64,000 nucleotides of DNA from Prosopocoilus inquinatus. Lineage: Eukaryota; Arthropoda; Insecta; Coleoptera; Lucanidae. The translations under genes were made by a program, and so were the position numbers. A model generated the notes under the pieces. The model was not told where the DNA came from. It saw only the letters and a list, made by a program, of their open reading frames with translations, and did no database searches. Within the stretch, counting starts at the first letter, position 1; each line of letters begins with the position of its first letter. Where the stretch lies: assembly GCA_036172665.1 (NCBI GenBank), contig CM069872.1, positions 46,238,101-46,302,100 of the forward strand, written 5' to 3'. This document shows positions 11,460 to 23,270 of this stretch, one piece after another.

Positions 11460-12550
11460 TACTCCGGTCATGAAGTGGTGCAAATTATCGACTCCCGGCA
11501 TTTTTTTTTCTGGTTCTAATTGCTTCTCGGAATTATTATTTTCAGATACGATTGCATCATGTTTGATAAACGAGTGTAAACGTATTTCTTCCGTTTCGGG
11601 AGAACAGTTCGTTTTTTTCTATTCTAGTCTAGTCCATGTGAATTACGGTGTTTTGCGAGTTAATATTTCGACGGAGAGATTAAATTAGTTTCACTCTCTA
11701 CCTTAAACGCCATTGTGTCTCTTGACGTCACTTGAAATGTGGTTGGTCCCTGCTAATGTCACGATGTTTTAATTTCGTGCAAACCTCCTTTCGAACACTT
11801 GGGGGCATGGTTGGTTTTCCTTTATTAATTTGTAACATGCTTCGGAGCAGTCAGTCATTCAGCGATATCTCCAGTAACTGGGCGGTGTTTGTACGGGCTT
11901 TGGGCCCCTGTTTGCGAGTGCTATACTTGAGACGACACAATTTTGGTTTTGGAAAGAACCTCGGGGAGGTTTCCCTTGTGTACGACGCGACGTATCGTCA
12001 GTTATTAATAGGTGTTGGGTGATTGAAATTCCTCGGAGATGTCTTAGCTTTGTTCCTCATGTTCCTCACGTTCTTCCTGCATGGACCTTTTAGTGTGGAC
12101 TTTTAGGAATAAGTTTTGTGAATGGATTTTCCGTTTACGCTTTGATGCTTGGTTTTGGTTGGTCAAGTTTGGGTATGACTCTTGCTAATGTCATTGGTGG
12201 TCTTGTTGCTTTTGCTTGTGGAGGAAGCGTTTGGTTCGGAGTTACCTGTGACGATCCTTTTGGAGGAGCAGAGCAGCGTGAGTGTGGGTTTGGCTTTCGG
12301 CAAAGCTGTCTCGATCCGGTGACATTTGCGTTCGGGTGTCGATATACGTCCATGTAGGAGTGGACTAGGACTGACCAAAGACGATGCTAGTCGGGTGGGA
12401 GCTTCCTTTACTTGCGGCTTACTTACTGGCCCAGCCTTTGGCCGAATTTTGAGTTGCGATTATTTGAGTTTATATTGCCTAAGGCGCCTCACGCTCATAA
12501 TTAACGTTTTGCTTGGGCGCTTCATGTCGGTTTTCTTTGTTAATTAGTGT
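11460..12550. other. Unclassified G/T-rich block, possibly a decayed element on the minus strand
   Basis: The plus strand is notably rich in G and T and depleted in A, unlike the flanks. On the minus strand several frames read as Pro/Ser/Thr/Lys-rich peptides, for example around 12160-12380, and an acidic segment near 11500-11620. These would suit a decayed gag-like or ORF1-like protein. Plus-strand frames (11732-12022, 12118-12357) look hydrophobic for the same compositional reason. No diagnostic motif such as a zinc knuckle or an RT box was found. Confidence 0.35.
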
Positions 12551-13960
12551 ACAACTTTAGGACGGATCTGCCATTTGGTTATTTTGAAGGAGAGCAGTGG
12601 ACATGACCAAAAGAATTTTTTCCTCTGGATATTCAAATATTTTCAAAACGATAAAAGGGCACACATAGAACTTAATGTTAACTACGTTGAAAAATGACTT
12701 GCTTGTTGCTGGAATAAATTATGTTTAACGACGTTTTTCATGTTTTCATTTGACTTTGCCCCATATTTCAGCATTTCTGCTTCTTCTTAGATGTTTTCGA
12801 CATCGTGCACTCAAAAGTAAGAAAACCGGTTAAGTTAACCGGTAAAGATTTATTACCTGACGGAATGCGAGAAATATGTGTCGCTGTTTCTGTATCGAGA
12901 TAAACAGGCAAAACAACTTGCATCTCCATCTCATTGTTGTCGAGAAACATTCAAGCTTGTACTGCAACGATTTTATTTGAATAATTTATGAATATGTATT
13001 ACGTTTTAAATAATGTGGAAGGGAAGCCAGCACGCGAACTCCTACGCTGTCACACTATACTACCACTACTATTATTTTCTTTTGCAGGAAATTATATTCA
13101 CGCTACCTCCTATAGAAATTATTTAGTTCGGACGCAGTTTCTAAGGAACGAAACAGTTTCCTTCCATTATACACGTAACAAGTAAAAATGAAATATAGCC
13201 GCTGTTCATGTGTTGCATGCTTCCCTTTCAAAAATTTTATAAAATGCCACTGCGAAACACAACATAAGTAATTAATGGTCGAGTTTCAAGTACTATTTAG
13301 ACTTACTCACGAGAATAGTTTAGGCGTTCCTTCTTTCTATCTTCTTCAATGTTTTAAACCCGTTTTTCTTTGTCGAGAATAATAATCATTGTATTGAGAT
13401 GGTACCGACACGAGTTTAATAAAGAATTTTATTCATAAATTACAATATCGTGAATTTTATTACTACCAACAGGAAAAAAACAGATGATTTTTTTTATTGT
13501 GTTCTTATGAGAGGGCGCACACTTTGGCGAAGCGCGGCGAAGCTACTTAACTATCCAGGTACAGCTAAAGAAAAGTCGCCGCACTATAGTGTATCACAGA
13601 CTTTATTAATTGACAGATTCTTCTGCAAATAAACCATATTTATTACTTGGGTTTAGGTACATTTATTAACCAAATTTCAAATCATTTATAGCTTTTGTCA
13701 CTATCGTTTTAGGAACCTTAATTTCAATGAGACACAGTCAATTAGTTTAATTTATAATTTAAGTTTAAAATAATATAAAAATTAAATAAAATGTTCCTTT
13801 GTGTTCTCGTCAGTACGTGAATTGTGGAATGCGGAGTAAAATAATTTGGTGGTTGAACTGAAGGTTGAACTTGTAAAACCAAATCAGACAAACGTCGTTG
13901 AGCTGAAATAAAATACGCAGTTCCTGATTAGAGAATGACTTAATTAAGAAAGTTAAGCTA
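12551..13960. other. Intergenic DNA, no gene seen
   Basis: AT-rich. A short GC-rich patch at about 13508-13550 (gcgcacactttggcgaagcg) resembles MITE ends seen in insects, but no partner end was located. Confidence 0.35.
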
Positions 13961-14110
13961 TTTCGGTAGGGGACCGGCTGCTGTCTCGGAAACGCCGGGA
14001 CGATTCATGCAGTTTTTCTTATTGGCATTGCGAGGCGGCCGCCTTCGGGGAGATTCCCGCCTTTGTAGCCTCGAGTTCGAGGGAAACCATCTGTGAATAC
14101 TCATCGATCC
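13961..14110. other. GC-rich island, candidate conserved non-coding DNA
   Basis: A sharply GC-richer segment (around gcgaggcggccgccttcgg, 14029-14047) stands in AT-rich surroundings. It has no long open frame, no repeat structure and no tRNA fold. It could be regulatory DNA or an exon remnant. Neither can be decided from one genome. Confidence 0.25.
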
Positions 14111-15780
14111 AAGTTGTCTTCCGCAGCAAGCTCGATCATTTGTTCACGTTGCTTGCAAATGTCTTAAAAACAATACAGTCCGACCTTTCCCTAGATATCC
14201 CGCTCCTCAGGAAATTGTAGAATCTCTTTCTTCTCGCACAATGAATTTACAAAGCCCACAAATGTTTGTTTAGTTTTTCTTGTGTACACCGAACCCGCTA
14301 TTAATTTGGCTCCGAGGCTTTTGTACCTTCCTTAAATTTGATCATCCAATCGCTATTGCCTCTCGGAAATTCTACATTGTGCAATTTAATTATAAAAGCA
14401 GAAGTGAGCACTAAATTTCGACAGTTTTATTTTCAAGAATGAGTGCGTAGATTAAAAGAACTAAATAAGCAAATAGAAACGTTGAATTATTTTAATTGAC
14501 AAAACTGTTTAGCTAGCAATTCACAAATACTGCCATCAACTCAGGCTTAATCGCCGTGGGTAGTGCTTAGTTCGCAGGTCAATGTTCTTTTCGGACAATG
14601 GAACGTACGCAAAGTTAACACTTTAATAGAGGGAATTATATGCTGACAAACGAAATCCAGGTCGTTTGAACTTACTTTCAATGCTACATTATCAGATCGT
14701 ATTTCGTTCAAAACAATTAACGCGCTCGCTTACTATTTTGAGACGTCGATCTATTTTTTAAGATATATCGAGAAAAGAAATTAATATTTCCATTAAAGTT
14801 TTTTAAAGATAAATTTTGAGAAAACCAAAGAAAGAGTCGCGTATTTTTAAAACATACTTATCCTTAACCTAATCTTTCACAAAATAGCGCGATAGCTTGG
14901 CTGTTGAAATAGGTATCTACTTATGTACATTGAAAATAATATTTTGGGTTGAAACGTACTAATTTTTAATTCAATAATTCATGCCTATTCTTGAGGAGAA
15001 TTTGTTGTTGTTTATGTTTATTATTTATTTTTCAGGAAATTAATATTTCACACAAAAGAGAATAAACATCTGAATAGAGCCGTTACTATTAAAATCCCTA
15101 ACTATTATTTAGGTTAATGAGAGAAGTTATGAAGTTAAATGTATCTTTAACGACTTATTTATGGACATAAATCTGATAAACTTTTGTGAGTTGGTGCTTC
15201 AGAAAGTTTAATAATTTATAAGCATCTATTGTTATGAAATCTCATCTATCTATGAGTTTTGATGTAGGAATAAATTGTTGAATACCATTTTCAAATACAT
15301 TCATATTAAAAAATGCGGTTTTAATTCAAGTGTATCTTTAAAAAATACGATTTTTTTAAGATGGTTTGGTTAGGATATAAGCCATTACATATAAACCAAC
15401 AAAAAAGTATTTGATTAGATAGATAACTGTAGCTCCTTTCAAGAGAATAAACATTATGATTAAAAATTAGCAAAATCGCCGTTCACACTTCAAACTCCAA
15501 CATGGATGTGATTTATTACTTCGAAGTCGTTGCGGAGGTAATACGATATCAAAATCAATAACTGAATGGAGGGGTTAAGAATACAAATATTGCTACTTTA
15601 ATTTTGTGTTTATTGTTTGTATGTGAATTAACCTCTGGTTTTTAGATCTGCAGTTGGAATAAAGTCAAAAATCAAATTTTCGGAATTTCTTGAACAAACA
15701 CGAATGTAGTTTCTATGTTGATTGCGTCATATTTTCTTTTGCTCACATTTTGTTCCTTATAAAGAAAAACAGTTTGAAGA
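14111..15780. other. Intergenic DNA, no gene seen
   Basis: AT-rich sequence without recognisable genes or repeats. Confidence 0.4.
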
Positions 15781-15784
15781 CCGA

Positions 15785-16215
15785 AGGCCTATCCCTCAGG
15801 TAACACAATACCCTGCTGACCATTCGGTGGATACAGAACTATCGTCAGGTATACAACCTTGATAATCTACCCTGGCGACCATTCAGTGGATACAGGTAAC
15901 ACAATCCCCCCCTCTTCGAAATGGATGCAGCGAATCTTGAACCTTTGTACCTCATATCACTCATCAACAAGCTATATTCTGAGCAAACTCCTCAATCACA
16001 TCTCACTGCATTTCATTACCACACGGACAATCCAATTTGCGTGCGTCTTCATCCCCGAGTATAGCTCGAGACTGCCTGAACGTCCGGATCTTTTCTTTGG
16101 TATTACTCAAGTGTGTTGCTGTTTTCATTATCACAGACATAATAAACAGGATCCGACCGAGATATACAATTTTATTGACTAAATGTGATTTATACATTAA
16201 TTCTACTTTTTATAT
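15785..16215 (+). repeat. Dispersed repeat family A, copy 1
   Basis: It begins with two related sub-repeats containing gaccattcggtggatacag (about 15818 and 15869). It runs on to a 3' part (ctcaagtgtgttgctgtttt, about 16107, then a cataataaac signal and gatatacaa) that aligns with 57.7-58.0 kb. The 5' sub-repeats also match 47.88 kb. An AATAAA-like motif near the 3' end and the absence of coding capacity would suit a solo LTR or another non-autonomous retroelement, but the ends are not defined. Confidence 0.55.
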
Positions 16216-18059
16216 AATTATATTATTACGACAAAAATAAGGAATATCAATTATTTTCTCTGCGAACAAATTTGCGGTAAAATAGTTAAAGGGAAGTTGT
16301 GCAAATTAAAAGCTTTTTTGTTTATTGTTGTCTAACATCCTCTGGTACTGAAATAAAAGGGAAAAATTATTTCAAAAGTACTGAAAAGTGGCACTAGTCA
16401 TGGAATTTGACTTTTACAATCAGATAAATCAAAATCAGCATTTTTTGTATTTCTGTTTGTTTTATTTTGGAGCTTTACAACCATAAGCTATGTTTTCATG
16501 TTACTGGTGACCTAAAGTGGTGACTTCAATTCGGAAGGCAGAAAAATGGTTAACCACCATTTGACCGACATTGTGGTCTTACTATTCTGTGCCCTCTGCA
16601 CACAGAAATCAGCGGAAAGGAAGCACACTAATCGGTCCCCGACAGACAAAGCTTTCGCAATTACGACGCCGAGGTGGAGCACTTCCAACTTTTATTCTCT
16701 AAAGAGCTATTTCATCAATGTAATCTCCTCACTGCACCTCATCTATTATTGCGAATAGACCATAGTCCTTGTAATCTGGGTGGTATCCAGTGCTTCCAGT
16801 ACCGAGACTGCTGTTCTCTTTCTCGGTGAACGAGGCGAGTGCGCCGACACCGATTTCGACGCTTTGTTATTTCGTTTTGCACGGACGTGCATTGTGCAAA
16901 CTGATGCGGCGGGCAATCTAGTAATTTATCAAAAGAAAGTCTGTGTAAAATTCACGCTACAAATAACCTACGACGATAAATTTCTATACTTCTATTATAC
17001 GGTTGAAGCATCCACACGAGACGAAGTGGATTATGAACACTGCAGGAGTTTTCTATGCATCCCTTTGTACATCTTAAATAGGAATGGTATCTTTTATTTT
17101 CAGAAATGTAACGCTGCGATTACAAACAAAGCAAGGATTAATGTCATTATTTCTAAAAGAGAAAAACGAAAATACTTAATTTACTATTCATAAATCTCTG
17201 GACGGCATATCATACAAAATCAAGTAAGAGATGAAATACGTATAAATTAAATCTGGAAAAAGTTGAGCGACGAAGAAGCTACGATAGTTATAAAAAGGAA
17301 TTGAAAGATTCAAGATTCAATTAGAAATCGCTTTGGGTCTTCTTTTTGTTTTTAGAAATTTAATTTAAATTCTGTAGCCGTTTCTCCTTTGGAACACTAT
17401 TTTTAATAAAACTTGTTACACGGTGAAACTCCTTCTTTAATATTGGAAGCGTTTCCATTAGCAGCACACGCGCCAGCCGATGCGAATTAAACGCTCTTTA
17501 ATATATGTAAAATGCGTGCTCAATAGCGGACCCATAACTTATGCAGAACATGTAAGCCAGTAATTACAGGTTCGTTTTAATAATTCACGTGCTCTAAAGG
17601 ATATAGACCTTAGGTTGAATAAGTCTGGGGGGAAAGGCAAGATACAAGGCGGTCCCGGCGTACACATAACAGTAACTCAGGATTAGAATTACCAGAAAAA
17701 TGGAGGATGTACGAGAATATTATATTAAAATTTACTTTTCTTTCTCGAGTAAGTTAATGTGTTCCGCTTTTAGACTGTTTCGCTGTGAAAACTCCTCGCA
17801 CGCCAAACATACATTTCTAGAACACGTAGAACTTGTGGGAAAGAAATTTTCCTAAGTGTCATAAAGTTAAAAGTAGACGACCTAAGAATATGTGGTTTTA
17901 AACAATATATAACTTTACAACATATACCATTGCATGCACTCCCAGCAAGTACCTAATAAATATCATTAGTAATATTTTATCCACAATATTCTTGAAAGTA
18001 TTTGATACGTCACGATAATTTGAGGGAAACGAAATTTTATGTATTTCCAAAGTTTTATT
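16216..18059. other. Intergenic DNA; one 137-codon frame of unclear status
   Basis: The frame 16780-17193 (plus) opens at a GTG, and the part before about 16920 is GC-richer than its flanks. Its translation shows no domain, signal peptide or repeated motif that I recognise. I do not call it a gene. Confidence 0.3.
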
Positions 18060-18842
18060 TATAACTTACTTAATCCTAACCCTTGTACCCTCACAGATGG
18101 AATAGGAGTTTAGTTTCTGCGTGTGTGACGGGATTCTTTTCCCTCCATGCTGTTCTATCTTGCACCTGACCTCTAATTTCTTCTCAGCTTAGGTTTGTTT
18201 TTCCCGCCGCTTCTCGTACTTCCACTAGTCAACATTTTCTAGGTTTTTCTTTCTGTTTTCTCTTCATTGGTTTGGGCTTGAAACATTCTTTTCACCGTCT
18301 TGTCCCAGCCATCTCAGCTGCCCTTCTTCCATTCTGGCTTGTAGGGGTTCCACTTTCAGATTTCCTCTGACTTCACAGTTTCTTACTTTATCCAATTATG
18401 ACTTGTTATTTATTCTTCTGAGGAAACTCATTTTTGAACTTTTCATTTTCTCTTTCTGGTTCTTTGTCGTTGACCATATTTCCGACCCCTAGAATAATAT
18501 TGGGGCTGCTATTCTTTCGAAAATCTCTGTCTTTGTTTGTTTAGGTATCTCTTTTTGGTTTATGAAGCTGGTCTTGATGTTGTTGAAGAATCTTCTTGTT
18601 GCTTCCTTTCTTCTTTTTATCTCCTCATCGAACCTCCCGTCTTTCGTCAAAGTGGTATTTTCCACCTGCTCCAGTTTTCTCTATTTCAGGTATCTCTTGT
18701 GGTTTTCATTCTTTTTGCTTACCATCATTGTCTCTCCTCTGTTTATATTCAAGTTAGCTTTCTCCAGGCTTGCACTGAATCATTCCTCATTTTCATTCAG
18801 GATTTTTTTCAACTTCTGCCACTAGAATCATGTCATCGGCGT

Positions 18843-19649
18843 CAGGGCCCCCGTAACCATGTGTGCATAGCGTGCAGTGCATGCGGGCGGCATGCTCAAG
18901 GGGCGGCAATTATCTTCTTGGTCACTAGACATATTTTGTCATTTTTTCGCTCAAAAAAAGATAAATAATGGGAAACATTTTTTTGTCTGGTATAAATTAT
19001 TCGAAAAACTAGCCACAAGTTTTGATGAAGCTGTCAACCTCATGGCAAAACGTCGACTAAAATAAAACAGTTAACTGCGGCAATTAAAAGTAGAAAAGTA
19101 TAATTTTTGTAATTTTCATTTGCTAAATTTTTCATAAAAATTTAATAATTTTTTTAGGTAAAAAAATAAATTATGTGAGCTGTTACGGTTTGGTTAACAA
19201 AAAAACAAATTATATTTCACTTTTCAAGTTTTTATATATTTAAGTTCCTTTTGCTTTGTGATTTTGTTTCTTTTTTTCTAATATTAGTAACTAGTGGGCT
19301 TTGACCACTTACATTCTGGGGGGCGGGGGCGTCTAAGCAAAGGTCTTCTCGAATAGACGAGAAGAAAGCGCTTCGCTTCGTTTTTGGGGGCTTGCGGCAG
19401 CTAGGAACTTGAAAAATGAAGGAAAATGTTTAAATAAAAGTGAAGGAGAATGTTTAGAAAAAGTGAAGGAGAACGTTTAGAAAAAGTGAAGGAGAATGTT
19501 TAAAAAATGTGAAGGAAAATGTTTAAAAAAATTTTCTGTTTTTCCCACTTCATTTAATTTTTAATAATTTTGATAATTGACCGTTTTTGTTTGCCCCAAC
19601 TCATCAGCCAGAGGGCACGCGGGCGGCTTTTGGTCTCGCGGGGGCCCTG
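18843..19649. mobile_element. 807-bp non-autonomous hAT-type element inside the LINE
   Basis: The 8-bp duplication atcggcgt flanks the insert (18835-18842 and 19650-19657). The termini are inverted: cagggcccccg at the left and its complement at the right. An 8-bp duplication and CAGGG termini are hallmarks of hAT transposons. The interior holds no transposase; it contains a 23-bp minisatellite and a GC-rich subterminal stretch. The duplicated octamer is part of the LINE's Tyr-Ala-Asp codons, so removing one copy and the insert would join the RT frame across YADD. This proves the order of events: LINE first, hAT later. Confidence 0.88.
19417..19532. repeat. 23-bp minisatellite (5 copies) within the hAT element
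   Basis: The unit tgaaggagaatgtttagaaa(aag) repeats at 19417, 19441, 19464, 19487 and 19510. Steps are 23-24 bp with a few substitutions. Confidence 0.85.
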
Positions 19650-20165
19650 ATCGGCGTAAGCAATTTGCGCTACTCGTTCCAGTATCCTAGGTTGAACTTT
19701 TTCACTTGTTTTTCCGCTTCCTTAGCGGCATCGTCAAGAATTGCTGTAATTGCTGTACAGTACGGGGCTTAGAATACATTCCTGCCTTATCCCTTGCGTC
19801 GTCACAAAGTGTTTTGATTCTTCATGGAGTATCCTGATTGCGCCCCTCGTTGTTTTGTACACACACTAAATGCCACTGATTGTCCTTTCATCGACTCCTC
19901 TTTTCCGTAAGGTTATCCATAAATTAACTCTTTTTACCCCGTCAATAGCTTTCTCTATGTCTATGAAAGAGAGGTGAAGCTCCTTTACTATTACTTCCTG
20001 GATTAACCGCTTTATGATCGTCACATGTTTCACTCACCGTTTCGGTTTTTATTTATAAACATGAAACTTATTTTGGAATTGACTTTACACAGAAATAAAA
20101 GAGACTTAAAAGCTAATTATTTGATCCTTCAACCTCACTGTACAATCCCCTTAACTGAACAAGTA

Positions 20166-20276
20166 CAACGACGCTCACCATAAATGATACCAATTGACAG
20201 TTTCGTAGCCCTTACGCTGAATGTTCTTAAAGGCATGGTTCGCATGCAGGAGTATCATTTAAGTTGAGCATCTTAG
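20166..20276 (+). mobile_element. 111-bp TA-target MITE, copy 1
   Basis: Flanked by TA (20164-20165 and 20277-20278). The right terminus (read inward ctaagatgctcaacttaaat) is intact and the left one is more diverged. It aligns over its full length with the copy at 61.4 kb, including the interior blocks gacagtttcgtag and ggttcgcatgcaggag. TA duplication and size suit a Tc1/mariner-type non-autonomous element. Confidence 0.85.
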
Positions 20277-20278
20277 TA

Positions 20279-20859
20279 CATGTTCAGTTTGAAAGAGCTT
20301 AGAGATTTTTCTTTTTGCAAATTTTGGATAACATGAAAAATTCAAGAAAGAAAATTCTTTGCTTTTCTTTAACTCAGTATTTATCCAAAAACTGGTTATA
20401 GCAAACATTTGCACATCACAAAGAACTATGTCGAATATACTACTTAATAGGTGATTATTTTTGTTTTCTTCAAAATGAAAATAAAAGGACAACCATAGAA
20501 TTAAATAATTCAAAAGAATTCTAATAGAATAAAAAATATGAATGAAATGTGGAAAGCAATAATTAATCCGTTGGCAGAATAATACATTGCAGACTGTAAA
20601 ATCCGCTTTATTTATTGCTTTTCCTGCCAGCAAATGAAAAAAATTACACTGCATATACATCAAGTGAGATGCGAGAAATTCTCGATTAATTCTAAACATT
20701 CGTAACAACCAGACTGCTGATTTAGCAACGTTAAAATAGCGTGCTTCAATATCTACGCGGCTAAGCTAAACAAACATCACGATATCAGTTTAATCTTCTA
20801 AAATCATTCGAATCGGGCTTATAATTAGTATGCATTAAAATCGCAACCCTAATGGCGTG
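20279..20859. other. Intergenic DNA, no gene accepted
   Basis: A 149-codon minus-strand frame (20259-20708) begins its coding beyond a MITE and ends next to it. It is Phe/Ile/Asn-rich with no motif. I regard it as chance. Confidence 0.4.
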
Positions 20860-21200
20860 ATAACACGCGTCATAGCCGACAGTGCTCGGGTTCGATGGTC
20901 CCTCATTGTGGTTCCTTGTGTGATTACTAGTCCTAAAAGCTCGACGGCGGGTCAGTCTCTCTCCTTTCTCTTTGGCCGCCCTCCGACGCGATCTTATTGC
21001 TCTGCGACATGATTCATTTAATTCCGAGATTAAGAGAGTGGCGTGTTGACGAAATAATAACGTCCGACGACGACGGTGAAATCGTAAAGTAAATTGCACT
21101 TTATCACGACCCTCGGGACTTTTCTGGCCATCAAGACCACCACCACGGCGGCCTGGAAAACCTTGTAATTATGATTACGCTGACGCGGCATCGCCCGTTT
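20860..21200. other. GC-richer segment, candidate conserved non-coding DNA
   Basis: Moderately GC-rich sequence (ctcgacggcgggtcag region, gtccgacgacgacgg, caccaccacggcggcc) within AT-rich flanks. It has no repeat relatives in the window and no convincing frame. A regulatory role is inference. Confidence 0.25.
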
Positions 21201-22145
21201 CGCTACTACATTTTCTTCCCTTCATAAAGATAATTGTATCGAAATAAATAATAAATTCCATTGATTCAATTGCAACACGTACCTCAACTGTTCCAATAAC
21301 GTCATTATGTCGAGCTCTGCACATTAGTCGGTAATAATACCTCGATTACTAATCTACCGGAAACAGATTCATAAATCATTTCCTAATTACAATAGAATTG
21401 AATATCAAATAAATTATTAGACGGTAATTAAAACGGCAATTATTAACTAAATTTCTAATTGTTCTGAAACCTACAGATTGTAAAACACTGGCAATATAAT
21501 GTCTGATAACGAAATTCGAAATGAGTTAAGTAGTACATCATTACTTTTTTCCATAAACTATTCAGCTCTTTTAAGTCCTTATTTTGAGTTTTATTGTGCT
21601 TATAAGGCCACATTCTAGTCGTCATCATCATCAAGAATGTCTTATGGAAAAGTAATCTCAACTGTCTCTTCTATGTTGTTAACCTTAAGTTTAGTACACA
21701 CCCTGTATCTTAGGAACGAGAAATCCGATTGTTGTGAAATTTTATATGCAAGTAGTATTTAATGTGTAAAGAAAATAGAACGAGCTTGGTCGCCTAAACC
21801 GAAAATGACTAATGTCGATATTACTAGCTGTAGAATAGCTGTACCATCTACCCATCGAGACAAAGAGTCTATCTGGAGGTGGAAGGTTTGCCGAGGTATG
21901 GCTAACTATGACTGATATTTTCAGTGTCAGTATATTTCAACTTTTCCCAGGGCCGAATGGCCGAATTACATTGGAATTCTCTGACTGATCATATCCCGCA
22001 TGTCCTCAATCAGTTATACTGCCCTGTTAAACATAGATGTCGTAACTGACAGAATCGTTGCTTCGAGATGTTCCTCATTAAGTAAAGTATGTTATGCCAC
22101 CAAATTAAAAATTGAATTTAACATTTGCTAAAAGGTTGCAAAGCC
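21201..22145. other. Intergenic DNA, no gene seen
   Basis: AT-rich. A caccctgtatcttagg segment near 21700 resembles the end sequences of common insect DNA transposons, but no partner was found. Confidence 0.35.
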
Positions 22146-22149
22146 GAAT

Positions 22150-22500
22150 CTAATAAGTCAGAACGTGTAGGTTATGCACTACACTACTACTTGATATTAA
22201 GATTGATGAGGTATGGCGCAATACAACCCATACAAAATGTGGACGTGCGTTGTTGCGTTGTTTCAAAAAACTGTTATCCTGGTCGTTGAAACACACTGAG
22301 ATGGAAAAATTCAATGAGAATGCATAGTGCAAATTGAAATTTACACGAGAGGCATAGCATCGTATCATAAAGGACGTTAAAATCCCACCGATGCCACCAA
22401 TTGTAAAGGACACATGTGGGGATAACCACCACTGGGTTACAATCCGTTTTAACTTACGGATGCGGGTGACAATGAAAGAGAATACAAAAAAAAAACAGAG
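22150..22500 (-). pseudogene. Possible relic of a Tc1-like transposase
   Basis: The minus-strand frame contains NNARPH followed by VVLRH (near 22220-22255), which corresponds to the QDNARPH(V)ARVVLRHL block carrying the second catalytic Asp of Tc1-type transposases; here the Asp is Asn. Upstream, GGIGGI may stand for the VWGGI block. Nothing else is firmly recognisable, and no terminal repeats were found. Confidence 0.35.
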
Positions 22501-22958
22501 AAACCAACTATCCCAGTCCTCACTCCTTTTATCCCCAATCCTTTTTAGTAGTCCGTGCAAAGCTCAATTTCCTTCTTTGTGGCGTCATTTTTAAAATAAA
22601 GCTAAAAATTGATCTCTACTTTGTTTCTCCGCGAATTACTGGACGGGGCGCCTGTATGAACACAATTCAGAATTGTCGAAATTAGACCGCTCCTTCTGTC
22701 TTTCTCTGTTATGTGGTAATCGTTCTTCCTTTTTGTAATACTTTAATTAAAAATACCGGATTTTTAAACAGAAAGTACTTATATTTAGATAAAAGGAGAA
22801 ACTCAATGGAATTGGAAAACGAAATTATTACAAAAGGGAAAGTTTATAATTTTCATATAACCATACAGACAGACAGAAAAATATAAAAAAATTAAGATGA
22901 CTAAAATGTTAACTTTAGAAAAATTTTGTGCAAATCGTTCTTGATTGCAGTGAAAACC

Positions 22959-23023
22959 TCGAGCAGCCTCTGGACAGCTGTTTCAGCCCTGCTTGGGGCT
23001 TCTTCAGCAGAAACGTAGCTCGA
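22959..23023 (-). ncRNA. Type I hammerhead ribozyme motif (GUC)
   Basis: On the minus strand: stem I 5' strands TCGAGC and TTTCTG separated by TACG; core CTGAAGA; stem II AGCCC/GGGCT with loop CAAGCA; GAAA; minimal stem III (A-U, C-G with AGCU loop); GUC. The 3' strands CAGAGG and GCTCGA follow. All invariant core positions are present and both stem I helices pair fully, counting two G-U pairs. Predicted cleavage is after the C at 22973. Confidence 0.88.
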
Positions 23024-23270
23024 CATTCCCACTGCAGACCAAAAACGACTTGCCCAATTTATTCGCAAATGCGATGTAAGAATGATGAACATATAAAATA
23101 GCCACATCTTACTATCGCTTTTTGACCTAACATTGCAGTAGGATAGACAAATTGAAGCGGGATTTGCTCCTAATGAGTCCCCCATGCAAGGCGGCCATGC
23201 TTGCTGTCAAAGCATAATGACAGAATTTAGAAAAATTTTGTGCAAATCGTTCTTGATTGCAGTGAAAACC

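Larger units (their letters stand above)
18070..20035 (-). pseudogene. 5'-truncated non-LTR retrotransposon (LINE) reverse transcriptase, split by a hAT insertion
   Basis: The minus strand encodes recognisable non-LTR RT blocks. LHLSFIDIEKAIDGVKRVNL carries the first catalytic Asp at about 19959-19961. HFVTTQGIRQECILSP (19764-19811) is the GxxQGxxLSP block. YADDMILVAE is the catalytic YADD box at about 18813-18840. Downstream come LNINRGET, a degraded SEIWSTTKN segment (the YGCETW-type block), LKVEPLQARMEEGQLRWLG and DRTAWRE, typical of the C-terminal part of many insect LINEs. Several stops and frameshifts disable it. The 5' half (endonuclease and ORF1) is absent beyond about 20035. The clade is not assigned. 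An element of 807 bp interrupts it exactly at YADD. Confidence 0.85.

Noticed and set aside
12118..12357. Plus-strand frame resembling a small membrane protein
   Set aside because: Gly/Phe/Val richness follows from the G/T-rich strand; no signal peptide with a credible context.
13500..13600. Possible hAT-like MITE end (gcgcacactttggcgaagcg)
   Set aside because: No inverted partner or target duplication could be found.
16780..17193. 137-codon plus-strand frame
   Set aside because: No ATG at the opening, no domain, ends in low-complexity Lys/Ile-rich tail; left as unclear.
18537..18968. 143-codon plus-strand hydrophobic frame
   Set aside because: Opposite strand of the LINE reverse transcriptase, running into the hAT insertion.
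20259..20708. 149-codon minus-strand frame
   Set aside because: Phe/Ile/Asn-rich composition typical of chance frames in AT-rich DNA; overlaps a MITE end.
20880..20900. gggttcgatggtccc as a tRNA T arm
   Set aside because: Loop and flanking stems do not fit a tRNA, and no anticodon arm lies upstream.
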